Origin: Metaphire vulgaris
Taxonomy: Eukaryota > Annelida > Clitellata > Crassiclitellata > Megascolecidae
DNA length: 64,000 bases
Assembly (NCBI GenBank): GCA_018105865.1
Contig: CM030865.1
Coordinates: 10,796,613-10,860,612, forward strand
Direction: 5' to 3'
Shown: piece by piece, positions 22,815 through 34,502 of the stretch
Layout: each line of letters begins with the position of its first letter
How positions within the stretch are numbered: the first letter of the stretch is position 1
Position numbers and translations under genes: made by a program
Notes under the pieces: model-generated
Seen by the model: the letters and a program-made list of their open reading frames with translations, nothing else
Databases searched by the model: none
Told to the model about the DNA's origin: nothing

Positions 22815-23054
22815 CGTATACATTACCAGTGGCGTAGTCAGGATTTCTGAAAGGGCGTATACATTACCAGTGGCGTAGCCAGGATTTCTGAAAGCGGGAG
22901 TTGAAAACAATTTCGTTGATAACCGCCAAGGGGGGTTTTCACCCCAAAAATCGACAAAAATTGCCTCAAAAAATAAAAATTGCATGAGAATACCTCAAAA
23001 AAATTCTTTTCGCCGCCCAAGGGGGGTTTTAATCCCCCCGTGGCTACGCCACTG
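22815..23054. mobile_element. CAGTGGCGTAGCC MITE with tandemly duplicated left end
   Basis: Complete copy 22868-23054 with flanks TACATTAC/TACGTTAC. A 40-bp unit holding the flank plus the first 28 bp of the element is repeated immediately upstream (22815-22855). Confidence 0.85.
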
Positions 23055-23419
23055 TACGTTACACTGTAACCGAACCCGCTATATCGGTATTCTACTGTAG
23101 GTGTTGGGTGTGTTGCGACGTAGGAAGCCAGTCTGAAATGAGTACTTCAGCCCATGGGTTGGGTTGGCACATTGGATGGGTTGGGTTGGGTTAGGTTGGA
23201 TCAGACTTTTCCATATTTATGGCGAGGTGGAATCATGGGATGGGTCAGAAAATAAGTCCTGGTCTAAGAGACACTGTAATGTATTACGGGTGGGTTGAGT
23301 TGGGTCGGGTCAAGTAACCCTTTGCCGGCGGCATGGGTTGGGCTGGGTTGGAGATTTGATGGGTTGGGTTGAGGGGGCGTAAGCAATTTGATTTGGAGGC
23401 ATAAATTTTTAAGAGGAGG

Positions 23420-23544
23420 GGTATATATATATATATATATATATATATTAACTTATATACTATATAGGCCTATATAATATATATATATATATGTTATATA
23501 AAATACCATGTCATGACATAATTTTTAGAGGAGGGTATATATTG

Positions 23545-23591
<47 letters not shown>

Positions 23592-23705
23592 CTTATACAC
23601 TAAATACACATTATATGAAATATATTATTTATTGCATTTGTTATATATATACATGTATATATGCGCATATATATGTTATATATACTGTATTATATATATA
23701 CTGGG
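23420..23705. repeat. AT microsatellites in a decayed MITE
   Basis: Several (AT)n blocks; MITE end GTATATACCGATATAGCCCA at 23723. Confidence 0.9.
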
Positions 23706-23754
23706 TTTTTTTTTGGGGGGGTGTATATACCGATATAGCCCAGTCGCTACGTCC

Positions 23755-23952
23755 CTGGCCATTTCTGCTTCAACCTGGATGCACACGAACAGTCGTGACA
23801 AGGACTTCCTGAGAACACCAAACAGTCAACGAATGAGGATTTTTTGTACAGTAGACGCCTTGCGAAATAAAGGTGTTATTGCACGACAGCTTGTAAGTAT
23901 GGCTGAGCGTATAGAGCGCCGTCTTGATGTTTTAATGCGTTCCCAAAAATAA
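23755..23952 (+). other. Unassigned open frame with basic helical C-terminus
   Basis: In-frame run containing RDKDFLRTPNSQRMRIFCTV and RNKGVIARQLVSMAERIERR before TAA, preceded by MITE sequence and an AT microsatellite. There is no recognised family and no convincing splice site. It may be chance or part of a repeat. Confidence 0.15.
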
Positions 23953-24071
23953 AAACGACCGCTGACTGAATCGTTAATTTTCTGTCAGAGACTTCTCGGC
24001 GACATTAATTGCATAAAAAATGTTTTTATATTTTTTTAGAAGACCGACTGCACAATAGTGGGTCAACAACC

Positions 24072-24389
24072 AGTGGCGTCGTTAGGGGAAGGTGCCGGGG
24101 AGGGGGCGGCGGGCGCGGGGGGCGGTACGGGTCCCACCGGGTGGAACCAATTAGGCTAGACCTACTGCATCGCAAGGGGGCGAGTCGACACCTAAGTGTT
24201 TGGTGTTTGGGAATTAAATAGATTAAGCGACTCCGTTTGTACGTTATTGGGTGCCAGACCCCTAGTGCCCGCCCCCAGTTGGGACCCTATACTTAATGCT
24301 ACATACATTAAACAGCAAATGGTTGGCCACCATGATTAGAAGTTGCCACCCCAACGGCCCCCACTTGCCAAATCCTAGAGCCGCCACTG
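24072..24389. mobile_element. Rearranged CAGTGGCG-family element(s)
   Basis: A left end CAGTGGCGTCGTTAGGGG and a right part identical to the CAGTGGCGGCTC family (24265-24389) joined across unrelated sequence. The flanks do not match, so this is a deletion or recombination product. Confidence 0.65.
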
Positions 24390-24951
24390 CTGATCAGACC
24401 AAAAACGGGGCTGAAAATACAGTTCTGACGTCATAGGTTTGGCGCCAGGTGTTGAGTCTTTTTGTGCATTCGAATAAAATTTAATGTTATCGGCAAAATC
24501 AATAGTTTCTTCACTTGTAGTCGAAAAGATATAAAAAAGACAGAATTAATGCTGCAAGTAACTTAAGGCGATCGAAACAGGTCACATATTTTGTTGCACC
24601 TTGTGACCGAAGCTGGACTCGTTTCTAACTAACCTACCTGTACTCACGGGCGCCCGCACATTGGGGCAAGAGGGGCACTTACCCCCGTCTGGAAAATAAA
24701 AATGCCAATATTTCACATTGAAATTTGAAAACCTCGCTAAAATATTAACCGTGACCATTGTGTTAAGATGTCTTTTGCCACCTCTTGGAAAAATTTATGT
24801 GGCATAGCCATGACCATTATGTTTTGCCCCCTCCTGGAAAAATTTCTGTGGGCGCCCATGCCTGTACTTGTGAAGGTTAAAAACCTTCACCCATACTCTA
24901 TTCCGAGCGTTGGGCCCGACGCTGATCTGCCACCTTACCGCCAGTGGCGGC

Positions 24952-25118
24952 TCAACATGGGGCCCGGGGCCGGTGCCCCCTTATTGAATGCCTGGCCCGC
25001 CCAGTGACCGCACTGTTGGGACCCTATGCTTACTACTACATGTCTATCAACAAATGGTTGGCCCCCATACTTAGAAGTTGCCCCCCCACCCACTTGCCAA
25101 ATCCTGGAGCCGCCACTG
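24952..25118. mobile_element. CAGTGGCGGCTC-family MITE
   Basis: Flanks CTTACCGC/CTTACCCC. 80 bp before a TTAA palindrome. Confidence 0.9.
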
Positions 25119-25198
25119 CTTACCCCCGCTGTACTTGTGCAGCGATGAATTCAGAATTCTTAAGCCGTGGACTGTTGAGGCGTCACTGGAGCCGCCAA

Positions 25199-25278
25199 TT
25201 AACCCCTTAACCGTGTATTTAACTGTAACTCAATGTAAAATGGACGGATATGTCCGAGATCCCCAGTTAAGGGGTTAA
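25199..25278. mobile_element. TTAA palindrome copy 4
   Basis: 80 bp, GGATATGTCC subtype. Confidence 0.92.
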
Positions 25279-25451
25279 TAATTGTCGAGAGAGTGATTAA
25301 TGTGAAGAGACGCGCTTTAGTACGAACTCTTTATTAATCTGCGCATTAAAATCGTGTATTATTTCTCTCAGTTTTCTCCCCTCTTCCGTTCGTCCTACGA
25401 AGGTCAACAAATGACCGTGTTCAGGGGCCTAGCGACGGGGGAGGGTAGATC

Positions 25452-25670
25452 CAGGGCCGGATTAAGGTCCGAGTGGGTCTGTGGCTGAGAAGTAAAAAAA
25501 GCTTGTCGCTTCCATAATTTGAAAATTGCCCTTTGTAAAATTTCCCGCCCCCTTCGCGGAAAATCTCTGACAAGCATAAAAAGGTCGTCGCTTGAAAAAG
25601 ACGGTGGGCCTATTTTTTATGGTGGGCCTGGGGCTCCAGCCCCCTCAGCCCCCGCCTTAATATGGCCCTG
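25452..25670. mobile_element. CAGGGCCGGATTAAGG-family MITE (nested)
   Basis: CAGGGCCGGATTAAGGTCCG ... CCTTAATATGGCCCTG with flanks GGTAGATC/GGTATATC. Carries GACAAGCATAAAAAGGTC at 25569. Confidence 0.88.
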
Positions 25671-25680
25671 GGTATATCGG

Positions 25681-25741
<61 letters not shown>

Positions 25742-25869
25742 ACAATATAAAAACTCTACACATACAAAGAAGGAAAAAGAGGAAGAGGAAGACCTAAAAA
25801 GTGGATAACATATAAGACTATCAAATACAATATAGATGGAATGACTTAACTAAATGGAAAAGTTTTGTG

Positions 25870-26015
25870 TCTTTTCCTAAGTAATCTTAAGACTCACCTA
25901 TTCACCATCACATATACTGTACCTTTTCCTAGTATTGACTAAACCAACGGGAACACTGCTCTTGTCTTTGGCCATTTTGCCATGCTTATTGCGCTATATA
26001 AATTGATCAGCTAAT
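25870..26015 (+). repeat. LINE 3' end fragment
   Basis: Encodes LSNLKTHLFT and ends GCGCTATATAAATTG, like the ORF2 end and tail at 10880-11165. It lies inside a larger interrupted MITE. Confidence 0.55.
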
Positions 26016-26225
26016 AATAATACATATATATTATATATTATATTTTTCCTGGCTACGCCCCTGGCCATGTTGTTGGAGTTCGGATACCGCACCCCACTGA
26101 CCGATAGGGCAAGACGGCAGGATGGGAAGCAGCCAATTTCATCTCCCGCTCCCACCTCAGCCTCTTCTTACCTCGTCTTATCTATCTCTGGAGTCTGGAC
26201 TCGGTCTTAATGCGACCTTATCCTC

Positions 26226-26483
26226 CTCTCTCTGTGTCTCTGTCTGTCTGTTTGTGCGTCTCTTTCTCTCTCTCTCTTTCTGTCTCTCTGTCTCTGTCTG
26301 TCTCTCTCTCTCTGTGTCTGTCTCTCTCTTTCTCTGTCTCCCTCTTTGTCTCTCTGTCTGTTTGTGTGTCTCTTTCTCTTTCTCTTTCTCTTTCTCCTTT
26401 CTCTTTGTCTCTTTCTCTCTGTATCTCTCTTTCTCTGTCTTCCTCTTTGTCTCTCTCTCTTTCTCTCTCTTTCTTTCTTTCTT

Positions 26484-26573
<90 letters not shown>
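26226..26573. repeat. CT-rich microsatellite
   Basis: (CT)n with TTTC and CTGT variants; about 80 pure bp at the end. Confidence 0.95.
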
Positions 26574-26576
<3 letters not shown>

Positions 26577-26639
26577 ATCGTCGCAGAAGTTTAGTGATGC
26601 GTGTAGTGTGAGATTAATTAATATCCAAAGTGTTCTTTT

Positions 26640-26757
26640 GCATTTCTTTTATTAAATTCTGTGGCGGCGCTAGTCGTAAGAGCCGAAACACGAAATAAAG
26701 TGGATTGTTCGAAAGCCTTATGCAAAGTTGAGCGCGGTTAGTAGTTGTATGGGTGAC
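26640..26757 (+). repeat. Second 5S rRNA-derived fragment
   Basis: GCGCGGTTAGTAGTTGTATG followed by GGTGACC matches the 5S internal promoter, with AAAGTTGAGC upstream corresponding to AAGTTAAGC. It is interrupted just after by a MITE (26764-27346). Confidence 0.65.
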
Positions 26758-26763
26758 CCCGGA

Positions 26764-27346
<583 letters not shown>

Positions 27347-27596
27347 CCCGGAATGTGGAAATGTGAAGCACTGGTCGTGGATGTTTTTCTCCCCCCCCCC
27401 CACTAGAATAAAAGAGCAATCGGTTCCTACGCGTGGACAATTAATTGTACGTTGGCCTAAGCAGATATCACAACCATAAAAATGTGAAAATACTCATTAG
27501 CAATTTCCTCCATCAAGGAAAACTTTTAAAATAATAATCACGTATTCATCACAAAATTTTTATTCATGAATTGGCAGGAATGGCTTACGTGAATGT

Positions 27597-27784
27597 CAAG
27601 GGCGTAGCCAGGAATTTGATTTGGGAGGGTATAAACACTTTGGATGGGTATAAATCTTAACTAGAAACCACATAAACCATATAAACAACATATAACCGCA
27701 TGTAAATCACATAAAAACTTTAAGGTAGACTAATTTAGGGGGTATATATACCGATCTAGCCCCCACCCCCGTCGCTACGCCCTG
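27597..27784. mobile_element. CAGGGGCGTAGC-family hAT MITE
   Basis: Perfect 8-bp duplication GTGAATGT around a 188-bp copy. Confidence 0.93.
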
Positions 27785-28139
27785 GTGAATGTTCCGGGAC
27801 CTTTTTGACCTATCTTGTTTGCAGACTTTTAAATTTTATGCTTGAAAATGTCGATTTGCCTCTTCCCCCGCTATTCCTGAACCCTAGCTACGCCCCTGCT
27901 GCAAAGTGGTCTGAGAAGTTGAGAACCCTGGTCCAGATAGCTGTTTTGCACTGGGTCCGGGACATCGAAAAATTTTGACTCGACGCCCACAAGAGCACTC
28001 GCATTCTACATGACTTGTTGATTGTCAACTGCAGATGCCAAAACATGAATCATCGCTGATGAGGAGATTGGATCCTTCTGTCCTTCAAACAAATGCTTCT
28101 TAGCTTCACTCGCTCTTCTATTTACTGCTCATCTCCCAG

Positions 28140-28605
28140 CTCATTCATTCATTCATTCATTCATTCATTCATTCATTCATTCATTCGTCCATTCATTCAT
28201 TCATTCATTCATTCATTCATTCATTCATTCATTCATTCATTCATTCATTCATTCATTCATTCATTCATTCATTCATTCATTCATTCATTCATTCATTCAT
28301 TCATTCATTCATTCATTCATTCATTCATTCATTCATTCATTCATTCATTCATTCATTCATTCATTCATTCATTCATTCATTCATTCATTCATTTGTCCAT
28401 TCATTCGTCCATTCATTCATTCCATTCATTCATCCATTCATTCATTTGTTCATTCATCCATTCATTCGTTCATTCATCCATTCATTCGTCCATTTATTCA
28501 GTCATCCGTTCATCCATTCATTAATTCATTCGTTCGTCCGTCCGTCCGTCCATCCACTCATTCTTTCTTTGTCTCTTTCATTCATTCATTCATTCATTCA
28601 TCCAT
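28140..28605. repeat. ATTC tetranucleotide array
   Basis: About 250 bp of pure (ATTC)n, then decayed units with CCATT and CGTCC. Confidence 0.97.
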
Positions 28606-28793
28606 CCATCCGTTTGATGCATTCTTTCTGTTTTTAATATTCGAAATCGCTTTCTCGAAGTCCAGTTTAGAAAGTGCAGAGCCTTTTTAAACCCGTGCAA
28701 GAACGCGTTTAGGACACCCCCCCTCCTCCCTCCGCCCCCGCACCTCGCGGGCTGCGGGCGAGCGGGCGGCGGGCACGGACGATGGCTCCTCCA

Positions 28794-28873
28794 TTAACCC
28801 CTTAACTGTGTATTTAACTGTAACTAAACGTAAAATGGACGGATATATCCGGGGTCCCCAGTTAAGGGGTTAA
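28794..28873. mobile_element. TTAA palindrome copy 5
   Basis: 80 bp, GGATATATCC subtype. Confidence 0.92.
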
Positions 28874-29135
28874 CTGTTCGGCTGAAAAATGCCGACGCAT
28901 TCATTCTTCGTGTGTCGTGTTTCGTCTGGTGGCGTTTTTATTTTCGAAACCGCGTCCCACCTAAATTACACTCGGCAGTCCCGTGTTGTTTGTTCTTTCT
29001 CTTTCTTTCTCTCTTTCTCTGTCTCTGTCTCTTTCTCTGCCCATCTTTGTCTCTCTGTCTCTGTCTTTGTCTCCCGGTCCTATTTCGACTGTCGATGCTA
29101 TTAAATCGCGGAAGTCATAAACTACAGACATACAA

Positions 29136-29534
29136 CATTGGCGTAGCCACGGCGGGGGGGGGGGCAGTACGGGGGGCCTCGACCCCCTATTCGGATCAGG
29201 ACCGGTCGTGCGATTCGTCTAAAACCGATGAGTAGTATTACACCAGACCAGGGATATTTTTACACCCCTTACACCCTCAATTTGAGACCGAACCCCCCCA
29301 CACACACACACCTCCCGATTTTTCAGCTATGACCTTTTATTTTTTTTTGCTTGTCAGACTTTTCTTGGTAGGGGACCCTCGGAATTTACCGACACCCCCT
29401 CCCCCAAATTGATAATCCTAAAAATAACCCTGCAAAGCGTTTGAGACGACGAGCTGCTATTTTGCTCATCAAGACATTTGGGCCGAAAATTTTGAAAGTG
29501 CTCCCCCCATTCTGGAATCCTGGCTACGCCACTG
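29136..29534. mobile_element. CATTGGCGTAGCC MITE with a nested CAGGGATATTT element
   Basis: Left CATTGGCGTAGCCACGG, right TCCTGGCTACGCCACTG, flanks ACATACAA/ATATGCAG differ only by transitions. The inner element 29249-29432 runs CAGGGATATTTTTACACC to AAAATAACCCTG. Confidence 0.65.
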
Positions 29535-29702
29535 ATATGCAGTATTGTGCTCGGGGGAAAGGAGAGGGGGAATGAATGAATGCAACGGGAAAATAAAATG
29601 GGTCTGAAGCTGTTCCGAGGAAACGTGGAAAAATGGAAAGAAAAATAAATGCAAATTCTCTTTTGCCCACTGACGTGAATATGCCTGTATTGATTGTCTA
29701 GG

Positions 29703-29930
29703 CAGGCCCGCCGAGAGAAATTCCGGGCCCCTGTGCAGAATTAAATTACCTGACGACCTTTTTTGCTTGCCAACCTTTTCACGCCCCCTGTTGCTCGCCG
29801 GGTCCTCTCTATTTTATTGTTATTATTCATATTATTGTTAATTATACGTATTCATCATGGGTCCGGGCCACCCCCCCCCCCGACCGCCGGGCCCCTATGC
29901 AGTTGCCCCTGCCCCCTCACGGCGGTCCTG
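29703..29930. mobile_element. CAGGCCCGCCGAGAG-family hAT MITE
   Basis: Perfect duplication TGTCTAGG; interior GGGCCCCTGTGCAG and GACGACCTTTTTTGCTTGCC. Confidence 0.93.
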
Positions 29931-29953
29931 TGTCTAGGTACGAATGAACTGCA

Positions 29954-30007
29954 GCAAATAGCACTATTTGCAAATAGCACTATTTGCAAAAATAGCACTA
30001 TTTGCAA
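29954..30007. repeat. Triple AATAGCACTATTTGC tandem repeat
   Basis: Three units of GCAAATAGCACTATTT (16-18 bp). Each unit is itself a hairpin palindrome and contains octamer-like ATTTGCAAAT at the junctions. Confidence 0.85.
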
Positions 30008-30074
30008 CAACACATGTGTACATCGTCTATGCATGTGCAGAACGAAATGCTTTTATACAGTTGCCTGTTGGCCG

Positions 30075-30154
30075 TTAACCTCTTAACTGGTGATCCCGGA
30101 TATATCCGTCCATTTTACATTGAGTTACAGTTAAATACACGGTTAAGGGGTTAA
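30075..30154. mobile_element. TTAA palindrome copy 6
   Basis: 80 bp, reverse orientation, GGATATATCC subtype. Confidence 0.92.
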
Positions 30155-30513
30155 GCACTGGCGTAAATTTTGATGAAAAACTGGGGCCCATGTAATTTCC
30201 CCTATTCCGTGGTAGCCTTTCAAAAAAGCTGGGAGGTTCGAACCTTGATGCCTGATAAAAGTTTTTGCCTGTGGCTTTGTTTGTTTCCAGGGTTATTTCT
30301 AGGATTATCAGTTTGAGGGGGTGGGGTGTCGGTAAATTTTGGCGGTCCCCTGCCAAAAAGTCTGACAATCAAAAAAGGTCATCCCAAAGCTGAGATGGGG
30401 GTGTTGGGGTGTCGGTCTCAAATTGGGGGGGGGGTGTTGGGGTGTCGGATATCCCTGTTCCTTGCACAAAAAGTCCTAACTGAATTGAAGCAGAGGAAAA
30501 AAGTATAATAGTA

Positions 30514-30593
30514 TTAACCCCTTAACCGTGTATTTAACTGTAACTCGATGTAAAATGGACGGATATATCCGTGACGCCCAGGTAAGGGGTTAA
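30514..30593. mobile_element. TTAA palindrome copy 7
   Basis: 80 bp, 360 bp from copy 6 in opposite orientation. Confidence 0.92.
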
Positions 30594-30689
30594 TACGCAG
30601 AGAGGGAAAACGAGTCTGTGTTTACTGAGCATTGTGTTGTTACTGTTATTTTGCCTTTTTACCCCCACCCCACCCCACCCATCATCCCG

Positions 30690-30805
30690 CCTGTCATAAA
30701 CTGACCATCATCCCGACCCTGTCATACGTGACGTACTTTACGGACGCACTTTCTTAGAACCCGATCCTCTCGAACGTGACGTACTTTATGGACGGTCCCT
30801 TAGAT
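30690..30805. mobile_element. Degenerate GACGTACTTTATGGACG repeat
   Basis: CGTGACGTACTTTACGGACG and CGTGACGTACTTTATGGACG with CTTAGA spacers; also at 52560-52676. Related to, but distinct from, the Harbinger-type ends. Confidence 0.5.
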
Positions 30806-30924
30806 GATTGGCACAAGCAGTTTGTCGCTGCTTTTTCTACACCAGCGCTTATCCTCACAGTTTTGTTCTGCTACACGTTTATCCCCGTCTAAGCGATGAA
30901 CGGGGGGCGGGTTGGTTGGCCGCC

Positions 30925-31060
30925 GGAACCAGAAGTCGATCCCTCGACGGTCACCCATCCAAGTATCAAACCGCGCTCGAGTCTGCTTAACTCCGGTGTT
31001 CTAATTGAAATCGGTTGCGTGACGACTGAGATGTCGTGGGTTCGAATTAGGGGCTGGCGA
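30925..31060 (-). repeat. 5S rRNA-derived sequence (SINE3-like head or 5S pseudogene)
   Basis: On the minus strand ACACCGGAGTTAAGCAGACT ... GGTTTGATACTTGGATGGGT ... GACCG matches the 5S box A, intermediate element and box C in order and spacing. CGATTTCAATTAGAACACCG upstream fits the 5S CGATCTCGTCTGATCACCG stretch. The ends diverge, so a functional 5S gene is unlikely. Confidence 0.8.
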
Positions 31061-31429
31061 TTCCAAGGAGGCCAATAAATTGGATATTCGGCCATAAATA
31101 ATTAAAACCAATACATGAAAATCGTTCTTGTTCAATTTCACACACACACGTATATACATTTCATCTTTTCCAGACATTCTGAATAACTTCTAATAACTAC
31201 AGTACTGTATCATTCGTAATATAAACAGCTGTTCACTTTACTTTAAGAAATTATTACGAAATAAAACAACAATTAAACCGGGCCAAATTTTTTTAAACCC
31301 TGTATCAGAAAAATGCCAAAATTCAGAGCATAATAATAAAAGTCGTTCGGGTGCTCCGTTTGGAACAACAGAAAAATGATTTCTCGTGACTTTTAAATAC
31401 AAGCAAAGGCAATCAAGATCTATGGACAA

Positions 31430-31670
31430 TGGACATGGACCCATATTTAAAAACCCAACCCATCGTGACTTTAAAAAACCAACCCATCGTGACTCAGAAC
31501 CAACCGCAACCTTTACAATTTCTTAAACGATTACTTATTTTCTGACCCAACCCAACCCACGAAAGCAATAGGGTTACTTCAACTTTTTGACCCAACCCAA
31601 CCAACCGCAATACTTTACAATTTCTTGAACGATTACTTATTTTCTGACCCAACCCAACCTGTGGGAAGAT
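31430..31670. repeat. CCCAACCCAACCC-rich dispersed repeat
   Basis: GACCCAACCCAACC with ACATGGACCCATATTTAAAA and ATTTCTTAAACGATTACTTA. Other copies: 17876-18360, 19749-19835, 20085-20490, 23130-23380 (reverse) and 62580-62880. Several are split by MITEs. Confidence 0.75.
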
Positions 31671-31684
31671 GCAACCCGGTGGTA

Positions 31685-31832
31685 GGACAAAATGTCCACG
31701 GACAAAATGTCTTGGGGACAAAATGTCTTGGGGACAAAATTTCAGCGGACAAACTGTCACGGACAAAATGTAACGCTAACTCTAAATCCTAACGCTAAAC
31801 CGTGACATTTTGTCCCCACGACATTTTGTCCG
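31685..31832. repeat. Eight GGACAAAATGTC near-palindromes
   Basis: Six direct copies at ~15-bp spacing (31685-31771) and two inverted (31803-31831), with CTAACGCTAA between, so the block folds as an inverted repeat. Confidence 0.85.
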
Positions 31833-32100
31833 GCCACGTCCAACCCATCTCCCCCATGTCTTCCATGCTGTCACAATATATTAATCTCTGTATGCCTACC
31901 TTAATTAATGCGCAAAGTCACGCATAAACGCAAAACGGAGTAGCGTCGCACAATACACTTTAGTTATCCTTAAAAGTATACATACATGGAAAAATATAAC
32001 TTCAAATATCCTATGTACACTATTAACACATATGTTGTAGCACACCCCTTATTTTCAACAAAGCCAATATATATATATATTATCATATCCATGGACACTA

Positions 32101-32163
<63 letters not shown>
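32101..32163. repeat. ATT microsatellite
   Basis: About 20 units. Confidence 0.95.
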
Positions 32164-32165
<2 letters not shown>

Positions 32166-32429
32166 GTGAATGCTCAATAAATTAAACAAAATCATAAACG
32201 AGCAGTGAATGAGCATGCATGGGAAATACCCATATTGTAGATTTTGATGGGCGGGGGGGGGGCTTCTATTTCCAGTGGGGTTTGGAATCAGTGTACCCAT
32301 GGCATTGACGCAAAACTTGGATGGAAAGTGGAGTCCATCTCTTACACATCCCCCTTTCATATGGTAGCCGCTAAAAAAGTTGGGAGGGCTCGAGCCTAGA
32401 GGCCTAATAAAAATTTATGTCTATGTAAT

Positions 32430-33540
32430 AGTATGTACTCATACCAAACACTTTATCTGTCTAGAGATTTCTAGACTTTTAAGAGGCTAAGTTAGTACTA
32501 GAAGTTTATCATTTACCACTTTGGATATGTCCCTGAAATCTTGAATACATTTTCCCTTTATTTGCTGAACTAAAAAGGGTATTTAAAAATTCTTGATTAG
32601 GGGTCGGGATCCTTGCTAATTATAAGTTTTGCTCCCATCCCTCAAATCGCATGCATTGCGGAATTTGTACGTTTAAAACACTTCGAAGCTACCACAACAC
32701 TTCGAATACACGGAATAATATACTGGTGAAATTAATTCAACATGGTTGAAGCTGTACAAATTACAATGTTACATCAATGCTGCATATAGACAACAATGTT
32801 TAATTAAGATATTTGATATATAGGCCTACACGCGCACACAATTTTATGCAACTGGTCGGTTAATTATTACAGGAAATAGTAATAAAAAATATAATAATAT
32901 ATTTAGTTATTAGCTCTAACAATAAATAAATTTGCAGATTTTCAATTAGAACAGTATGATTTTGAGAGTTGCACAACGTACTCTAAAAGTCAAAACGTAC
33001 ATAGCTTAAAAGAATAAACCAAATCAGAAATTTTCTGTCACAATATGCAGGAAAGATGTTGCTCGAAAATTAAAGTATTAATTAGGAACAATTTAAAAGA
33101 TACTCAATTACCTTACATTCGATGGATTTTCGAAATTCTGATGTAAACACGTCAGCGTAAAGTCACCGTAAAGTAATCGTCATTACAGGGAACGAAACTG
33201 CAGCGAGAGCAAAAATTTCACAGCCGACAAAAATAACCACTGACAAATATATATTTAGATGTTTATGCAAATCTCTCACAAAAATGAATATTCACAATGA
33301 ATATGAATATTCATAATGAATATGAATATTCATAATGAATATGAATATGTGCATTCTTTATGTCACTCAAATTTAGCAGACAGTAAGTACTGCATTTAGA
33401 CAATTAAGGTGTCTGCATTACACATTATACAAATACTTAACAACAGATTCTAAGAAAATTGTTCCGCAAATTGTCACCTGTATCCTGTAATAGGCCTAAC
33501 AATATCAAGTTAGATCCTCGTTCAAATTTTCACAAGCAAT
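32430..33540. other. AT-rich unique sequence
   Basis: About 1.1 kb without recognised gene or element apart from the tandem repeat at 33281-33350. Confidence 0.5.
33281..33350. repeat. AATGAATATGAATATTCAT tandem repeat
   Basis: About 3.5 copies of an 18-bp unit with the palindrome GAATATTC. Confidence 0.85.
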
Positions 33541-33554
33541 CTAAATACACCAGC

Positions 33555-33725
33555 CAGAGTTTAATCTAGGCCGTTTCCGGGGAAATTGCCCTTCCCTCCG
33601 GAAATTTCAAATACCCCCCGGAAATTTTGGCATACTACATCAAGTAACAACAGCCAGCCCCCCTAGATGACTTCCCTCGGCGTTGTCAGTTCTCCCCCGG
33701 GTCCATGAGTCTAGATTAAACACTG
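33555..33725. mobile_element. CAGTGTTTAATCTAG-family MITE
   Basis: Flanks ACACCAGC/ACACCATC. Confidence 0.9.
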
Positions 33726-34254
33726 ACACCATCTCTCACGAAAAACTCTGACAACGGGGAAAAGGTCATCTTCGTCATGAGCTCAGGGGCCCCGGCGAAT
33801 GTCTGCTTAGGGACCCAGGCCGACGATGTTTAAAAACTTCGAAAATCTTTAAAAAACATTAAAATCTTAAGGTAGTCTGCTTTTTTTGGGTGGGGTACAT
33901 ATGTACCGATATAACCCCCGTCGCTACGCCCCTGGCGGCCAACCTTTTACTACAAGGGGTCATTGTACATTTTTAGTGTTTACAGCAATAGTTACAATCA
34001 CTGCAGTCACGTAACGGTAGTAACTGGTAAAAGTTATTTACTATTTTACCAAATTAAGCACAGGAATTAAGATTCTTATACTCATGACTCAATATTGCAT
34101 GCATACATAGTAAAAATAAAATTTATTTGGAAAGATGCCCTGCGGGCCGCCAATTAGCAGTCGGCGGACCGCATACGGCCCGCGGGCCACCTCTGTGTTA
34201 AACGTTTAGGCCTATTGGTACGTGACTGACATCGATTTTTTTAAAATATGAAAG

Positions 34255-34502
34255 CAGTGGCGTAGCGTGACTTTTTGGGGCCCGGGGGCATCTTTGTCAT
34301 GGGGGCCCCAAAGTTTCAAAGTTTCGGGCTGACGAGCAAAAAAAAAAGGTCGTCAGGACGATCACTTCTATGATTTAAGTTAAGAAGTTACGGTTAACCC
34401 TAACCTAACCCTACCTTAGACCCCTCTTTGGGGCCCCCCCGCCCGGGGCCCGGGGGGCAGTCAACAAAGTGCCCTCCCCCCGCCCCCCACGTTACGCCAC
34501 TG
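34255..34502. mobile_element. CAGTGGCGTAGCGTGAC-family MITE
   Basis: Perfect duplication TATGAAAG (34247-34254, 34503-34510). Interior carries TAACCCTAACCTAACCCTAC, telomere-like. Confidence 0.93.

Larger units (their letters stand above)
25422..26063. mobile_element. CAGGGGCGTAGC-family element interrupted by another MITE and other repeats
   Basis: Left end CAGGGGCCTAGCGACGGGGG, right end CTGGCTACGCCCCTG, flanks ACCGTGTT/GCCATGTT. Contains the nested element 25452-25670, an AT microsatellite (25680-25738) and a LINE tail. Confidence 0.7.

Noticed and set aside
31685..31832. CRISPR-like array
   Set aside because: Units are short palindromes with 3-5 bp spacing and inverted members; the sequence is clearly eukaryotic.
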